A stretch of DNA of 64,000 bases from Saururus chinensis (Eukaryota; Streptophyta; Magnoliopsida; Piperales; Saururaceae): assembly GCA_035235625.1 (NCBI GenBank), contig CP141142.1, forward strand, positions 17,184,995-17,248,994, given 5' to 3'. Positions 59,221 through 64,000 of this stretch are shown piece after piece. The position numbers and the translations under genes were made by a program. How positions within the stretch are numbered: position 1 is the first letter of the stretch; every line of letters starts with the position of its first letter. Under the pieces are notes generated by a model. It saw nothing but the letters and a program-made list of their open reading frames with translations. It was not told the DNA's origin and searched no databases.

Positions 59221-60790
59221 TTGAGGAGTTACCTCCTTCTAATAGTGCTCCTCTCTCCCCTCAAGTGTCCAACCACCCAAGTTAGAATTAAAACCCTTAC
59301 TGAACTTAAATATGCTTATCTTGGTGAGGGAGAGACATTTCCTGTAGTTGTCTCTTCAATGTTGGATAGGGAGCAAGAGCACAAGTTGATCAAAGTCCTT
59401 AGAAATCACAAGAATGCCATTGGGTGGACCATTGTTGATATCAAAGGGATTAGTCCCTTGATTTGCACACATAGGATCTTCATGGAAGAAAATGCAAAAC
59501 CTCTGAGACAAATGCAAAGGAGGTTAAACCCCAATATGAAAGAGGTTGTGAGAGTAGAGGCCCTAAAATTATTGAATGTGGGTATCATTTACCTCATTTC
59601 TGATAGTCCATAGGTGAGTCCTACCCAAGTTGTCCCCAAAAAGTCTAGAGTGACAGTGGTAACGAATGCTTATGATGAGTTAATTCCCACTAGAGTCACC
59701 ACCGGTTGGCGGATGTGCATAGATTATAGGAAATTGAATTCCGTCACTAGGAAAGACTACTTCCCCTTGCCATTCATGGACCAAATCCTAGAGAGGGTGG
59801 CCGGTCATAAATTTTACCATTTTCTAGATGGTTATTCAAGATATAATCATATTGAAATTGCCCTTGAAGATCAAGAAAAAACAACCTTTACATGTCCATT
59901 TGGTACCTTTGCATATCGTGCCATTTAGATTATGTAATGCTCCTGCCACATTCCAAAGGTGCATGATGAGCATCTTTAGTGACATGGTTGAGCGGTTTTT
60001 GGAAGTTTTTATGGATGACTTCTCTGTTTTTGGTGATTTTTTTGATGATTGTCTTGATAACTTAGAAAAAGTTTTGGTGCAATGTGAAGAGAAAAATCTA
60101 GTTTTAAATTGGAAAAAATGTCATTTTATGGTTACTACTGGAATAGTACTTGGTCGCATTGTTTCTATGCAGGGAATTCAAGTGGACAAGGCAAAAATTG
60201 AATTGATTACTAATTTGCCTAATCCGAAGTCCGTAAAAGATGTTAAATCCTTTCTAGGGCATGCTAGTTTTTATAGAAGATTTATCAAGAATTTTAGTGT
60301 GATATCTAGACCATTATGTAATCTTCTATCTAAAGAACATTCTTTTGAGTGGTCGGATGCATATGAAGAAGATTTCACAAAGCTTAAGAACATGTTAGTG
60401 TCTGCACCCATCATGCAGCCCCTGGATTGGACCTTTCCTTTTGAAATTATGTGTGAAGCAAGTGATTATGCCGTTGGGGTTGTTTTAGGGCAAAGGAAAG
60501 ATAAGAAACCTTGCATAATTCATTATGCAAGTAGAACTTTAAATAATGCCCAAATGAACTACTCCACCACTGAAAAAGAACTTCTTGCTGTAGTATTTGC
60601 ACTTGACAAATTTAGATCCTATTTGATTGGCTCTCATATTATCATTTTTATTGACCATGCAGCTTTGAAGTACCTTTTGAGCAAACAAGATACAAAGCCT
60701 AGATTGCTCCGGTAGATACGCCTGCTCCAAGAGTTTGATCTCACAATCAAAGACAAGAAGGGAGTAGAGAATGTGGTGGTGGATCATCTT
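59221..60790 (+). pseudogene. Athila reverse transcriptase and RNase H
   Basis: RT: KNAIGWTIVDIKGISPLICT, then QRRLNPNMKEVVR. TAG at 59611-59613 replaces Trp before VSPTQVVPKK. Next MCIDYRKLNSVTRKD near 59716 and TFTCPFGTFAY near 59884, a one-base frameshift at about 59915, then RLCNAPATFQRCMMS and catalytic FMDD at 60008-60019, with SFLGHASFYRRFI near 60250. RNase H: ASDYAVGVVLGQRKDKKP near 60460 and TEKELLAVVFALDKFRSYL near 60571; TAG at 60713-60715 replaces Trp in LLR-stop-IRLLQEFD. Confidence 0.93.
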
Positions 60791-62167
60791 TCAAGATTGG
60801 AATTTTCTAATTCTTCAAAAAATATTCCAATCCAGGACACATTCCCCGATGAGCAACTTTTTGCCATCTCACATCTTCCATGGTATGCTGACATTGCCAA
60901 CTACTTGGTGATAGGTAAAGTTCCCCATCATTGGTCTCATCAAGATAAAAAAAGATTCTTCACCGAGGTAAAACATTTCTTTTGGGATGACCCCTATCTC
61001 TTTAAGTGCTATCCAGATCAAATAATAAGGAGATGTGCGTCTGAACAAGTAAGTATCATCTCTTTTTGTCATTCTGAAGTATGCGGTGGTCACTTCTCCT
61101 CTAAAAAGACCACCACTAAAATTTTGCAATGTGGTTTTTATTGGCCAAATCTTTTCAAAGATGTTCATAAATTTTGCAAAACTTATGAATGGTGTCAAAT
61201 GTTAGGAGCCATATCTCATCGAAATATGATGCCTCTTAACCCCATATTGGTTATTGAGATTTTTGATTGTTGGGGCATCGATTTCATGGGACCTTTTCCT
61301 CCTTTTTTTGGCTATGTTTATAGTTTAGTTGCTGTCGATTATGTTTCCAGGTGGATTGAGGTGGTTCCAAATAAAACCAATGACCATAAAGTCGTTGTGC
61401 GCTTTTTAAAAGAAAATATAATTTCAAGGTTTGGAACACCTTGAGCCATCATAAGTGATGGGGGGTTACATTTTTGCCTCAAGCCTTTTGAGGCTTTGAT
61501 GAGAAAGTATGGGATTACCCATAAAGTAGCCACCCCCTATCACCCACAAACAAGTGGACAAGTTGAGATTTTTAATCGTGAAATTAAATATATTTTGCAA
61601 AAAACGGTAAATCCAAATGGTAAAGATTGGTGTTTATGGCGAATCGTTGCTCTTTGGGCTTACCGTACCACTTTTAAGACCCCAATTGGAATGTCTCCTT
61701 ACCGATTGATTTTTGGAAAAACTTGCCACTTGCCTGTGGAATTAGAACATAGAGCGTACTGGGCAATCAAAGCTTTGAATTTTAATTTTGACAAGGCTGG
61801 CTTAAATATAAAATTGCAAATCAATGAGTTAGAGGAAATTCGACGTGATGCTTGTGAGAGTTCAAACCTTTACATAGAGAGAATGAAGGCTTTTCATGAT
61901 AAAAATATTTTACGAAAAACTTTTGAGCCATTTCAAAAAGTTTTATTGTACAACTCTAGGCTTCATCTCTTTCCAGGAAAATTAAGATCACGTTGGACAG
62001 GCCCTTTCCTTGTGAAAATTGTTTTTCCTTATGGAATTGTTGAAATTGAAAACCCAAAATATGGTGATGTTTTCAAATTTAATAGACAATGTTTGAAACT
62101 ATTTTTAGACCATTTTGTCCCTGAAGTTGAGTCTACATTTCTTGAAAATCCAAATTATGAGGGTTGA
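60791..62167 (+). pseudogene. Athila integrase
   Basis: Integrase inserts the DNA copy into the host chromosome. An HHCC-type zinc region (CHSEVCGGHFSSKKTTTKIL near 61069, then CKTYEWCQ near 61175), then the core Asp in GIDFMGPFPP (Asp 61280-61282), Asp in SDGGLHF (61457-61459) and Glu in [11 protein letters not shown] (61565-61567), so the DDE triad is intact. TGA at 61442-61444 sits in FGTP-stop-AIISDGG, where Arg is expected. The C-terminal segment ends ...[12 protein letters not shown] at TGA 62165-62167. The N-terminal and C-terminal halves are otherwise open. Confidence 0.93.
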
Positions 62168-63496
62168 TTTTCTTTTCATGATTTTTACCCAAAAAAAATC
62201 ATAAAAACCAAAGAAACAAATTTAATTTCTTTTTTTCACACATTGAGGACAATGTCTCATTTGGGTTGGGGGGTGAGTTTGGATAATTTTTATTAATAGT
62301 ATTGACAATGATAACCTTCATCCTTTCTTCGTATAATTCCTCTTTACTTTGATCTTTAGATAATGATGACACTTGGTTATTTTTATTAAAACATTCCTTT
62401 TGTGATGAGCCTTTACAATTAACTTTCATGAAGAGGTTCATTGAAACTAATGTTGGTTTTCAAAATTTCACTCTCACGACTAATTTTTAGAGTTGAAGTT
62501 GAATCATGTGGTGTTGCTCTAATACTCACCCAGAATGTCGAGAGACACCAAAGCCAATGAACTTTGACCTCCTTGTTCACTTGGTTGGCTGGGAAAGAAG
62601 AAAAATTTTGGGATTATTAACGTTATGGAAAGCAACCAATGAATTAGACCGAGTACTTCGAAAAGGGCTGCCTATGAAAAAAAATAGAAAGAAGTAAAAA
62701 AAAATGATGGACATCACAAAAAAATATGAAGTTGCCAAATAATGTTTCATTTTGTAAGATAGGGTGAAGCCATCGTTGTAACAACGCAAGCATGCTGGAA
62801 TATCACAAATAAAGCTCATGAGGTATTAGAGTGAACATCCAAACCGCTTGTTATCTCGGATAGGTTGCTCAATTTTTGAATTGGTTCTTTTGGCTATCTA
62901 AACATCTCTTTGTGAGTAGAAGAACATACTACTTTAGGAGAGTGATCCTTTAATTATCTTTTTAAAATTTTACTTGGACTCACTTACACATTGTTCCAAA
63001 AGTTCTTCTACATAGAAATTTAATGGTTTAGACTTTCATGAATATTTTTCTAATATTTAATTTATGAAAACTAGTGCTTGAGTATTTTGGAGATAATTGT
63101 AAAGTTTGTTGTTTCCTTAGTACGGATGAAGGGGTTCCTTGGTCTTGTTTTACAATTATTATATAAATCTTTACTTCCTCAGCACAACTTGTTAGCACTG
63201 TAACTTATTATTTTATTTTTTATTTTTCTCTTCTTCTTTGCTTTGTCTGGCTAAAGACATAAAACTTAGTACTACTTGGGAGGCAACCCATGAGTTTTTT
63301 TTTTCAGTTTTGAATTTTGTGGGTAGATTCATTGTAAATCCTCATAAGATTATAACTCGTCCACTAGTGTAAGCTAGAGCTTTAAAGGCTTGTTGCATAT
63401 GCTAAATGCAATCGAGATTTCCTACAGAAGTGGAGTAGTTAGTTTTGTTTTCTATTATTTTAATTTTTATTTTGCTCAAGGACTAGTAAACAAATA
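62168..63496 (+). other. Athila 3' untranslated region
   Basis: It contains CACACATTGAGGACAATGTCTCATTTGGGTTGGGG near 62237, which follows pol in Athila elements. No env-like or other gene is recognisable in about 1.3 kb. Small frames at 62506-62697 and on the minus strand are not supported. Confidence 0.7.
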
Positions 63497-63510
63497 GGTT
63501 TGGGGGTATT
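63497..63510 (+). other. Polypurine tract, Athila
   Basis: AGGTTTGGGGGTATT, as in other Athila elements, ending at the LTR start. Confidence 0.7.
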
Positions 63511-64000
63511 TAATGCACTGAAATAATGTTCCATTAAATATTTTTAAAATTTAAATTTAAATCCTATTTTGTGTTAATTTATTACTTATTTGGGCTATTT
63601 ATGTTTTGAATAAGTTAGTTGGACCTTAATTGAGTTTCCATGTCTAAACAGGATCCAAGTGGAAGAGGAAGTGAAGTCCAACTACTCAAAGCTATTTAAA
63701 AGTCAAGAATGAGCTCCTAATGGTCTAAACATACATGGAATGGCCGAACACAACCTTTTGGACTCATTGGATTTGAGATTTGCATCAAGAGAACTAAATT
63801 AGGAAAGAAGCTAATTCGGACAGATTAACATAGCCTTAGTATTATGATCATATCTTTCTATGTATAATTCAGATGGATACAATTCTAGTGGCATTGGAAA
63901 GAAGACTTCCGTTACTACAATCATTATTTCAGGAAGAAATTTACAATTCTGAAGATTTATGAGTCGAATTTGGCATGCAAAGGGACAGCTAGTTAACTAA
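63511..64000 (+). repeat. Athila 3' LTR, partial (cut by window end)
   Basis: First about 490 bp of an LTR of about 1.4 kb. Aligns with 34468 onward; the terminal TG has become TA. Confidence 0.92.

Larger units (their letters stand above)
34468..64000 (+). mobile_element. Athila-type Gypsy retrotransposon, interrupted, 3' end outside window
   Basis: LTRs begin at 34468 (TGATGAACAGAAATAATG) and 63511 (TAATGCACTGAAATAATG). The internal region has an Asp-tRNA-like primer site, split gag, protease, RT, RNase H, integrase, a long 3' untranslated region and a purine tract. RT and integrase sequences are clearly Athila-like (for example TTGWRMCIDYRKLNSVTRKD and CNAPATFQRCMMSIFSDMVE). Gag is split by a Harbinger transposon (36624-57239). 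Without it the visible element is about 8.9 kb. No env-like ORF is recognisable. Nonsense codons and one frameshift make it inactive. Confidence 0.93.

Noticed and set aside
62506-62697. Frame after Athila pol considered as env-like
   Set aside because: Too short, no signal peptide or transmembrane segment, no family resemblance.
1-64000. Intact host gene, tRNA, rRNA or CRISPR
   Set aside because: None seen on either strand. All recognisable domains belong to transposable elements.

Overview
This is plant nuclear DNA made almost entirely of transposable elements nested in one another. The evidence is LTR retrotransposons primed by plant initiator-Met or Asp tRNA, an Athila-type Gypsy element, Ty1/Copia elements, a chromovirus, a PIF/Harbinger DNA transposon, a Mutator-like element (MULE) and a Stowaway-like MITE. 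I found no intact host gene, tRNA, rRNA or CRISPR array. Every protein-coding region is a TE gene, and almost all carry stop codons or frameshifts. The species cannot be named from the sequence.

Left half (1-28.5 kb). A 3.5-kb Gypsy-type solo LTR (340-3834) is followed by a Copia element at 3934-21075, bounded by the 5-bp target duplication CTATG. Two later insertions interrupt it. A reverse-oriented 2.4-kb solo LTR with target duplication CTCTG sits in its 5' LTR (4168-6543). A full-length chromovirus of 8.6 kb sits in its 3' LTR (11939-20542; gag, protease, RT, RNase H, integrase and a chromodomain-like C-terminus, plus an unexpected zinc-knuckle ORF upstream of gag). About 1 kb of unassigned DNA then leads to a second, 5'-truncated Copia element of the same family (22094-28501), in the same orientation.

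Middle (28.5-34.5 kb). This AT-rich stretch holds old fragments: a diverged Copia LTR, a probable reverse-oriented LTR, and the 3' end of a minus-strand retrotransposon (LTR, polypurine tract and a short coding tail), with many ATCGAT/GATCGATC motifs.

Right half (34.5-64 kb). An Athila-type Gypsy element starts with a 1.4-kb LTR at 34468 and an Asp-tRNA-like primer site. Its second LTR begins at 63511 and runs off the window. Its gag is split by a PIF/Harbinger transposon (36624-57239, target duplication TAA). The Harbinger element has a Myb/SANT-like ORF1 with one intron, hit at its stop codon by an 890-bp solo LTR, and a transposase gene in two parts. Between those parts lies about 13 kb of younger DNA: a MULE (about 43.1-52.7 kb) and a tandemly duplicated Stowaway-like MITE. 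The MULE has a plus-strand transposase gene and a convergent minus-strand gene ending in an Ulp1-type cysteine protease domain. Its introns and spacers are packed with an imperfect palindrome around CGTGTTA...TAACACG.

Relative order of events: Athila, then Harbinger, then the MULE and the solo LTR. Independently, the Copia element came first, then the reverse solo LTR and the chromovirus. The most unusual features are the dispersed palindrome family and Ulp1 gene of the MULE, the extra zinc-knuckle ORF of the chromovirus, and nonsense codons shared by the two Copia elements.
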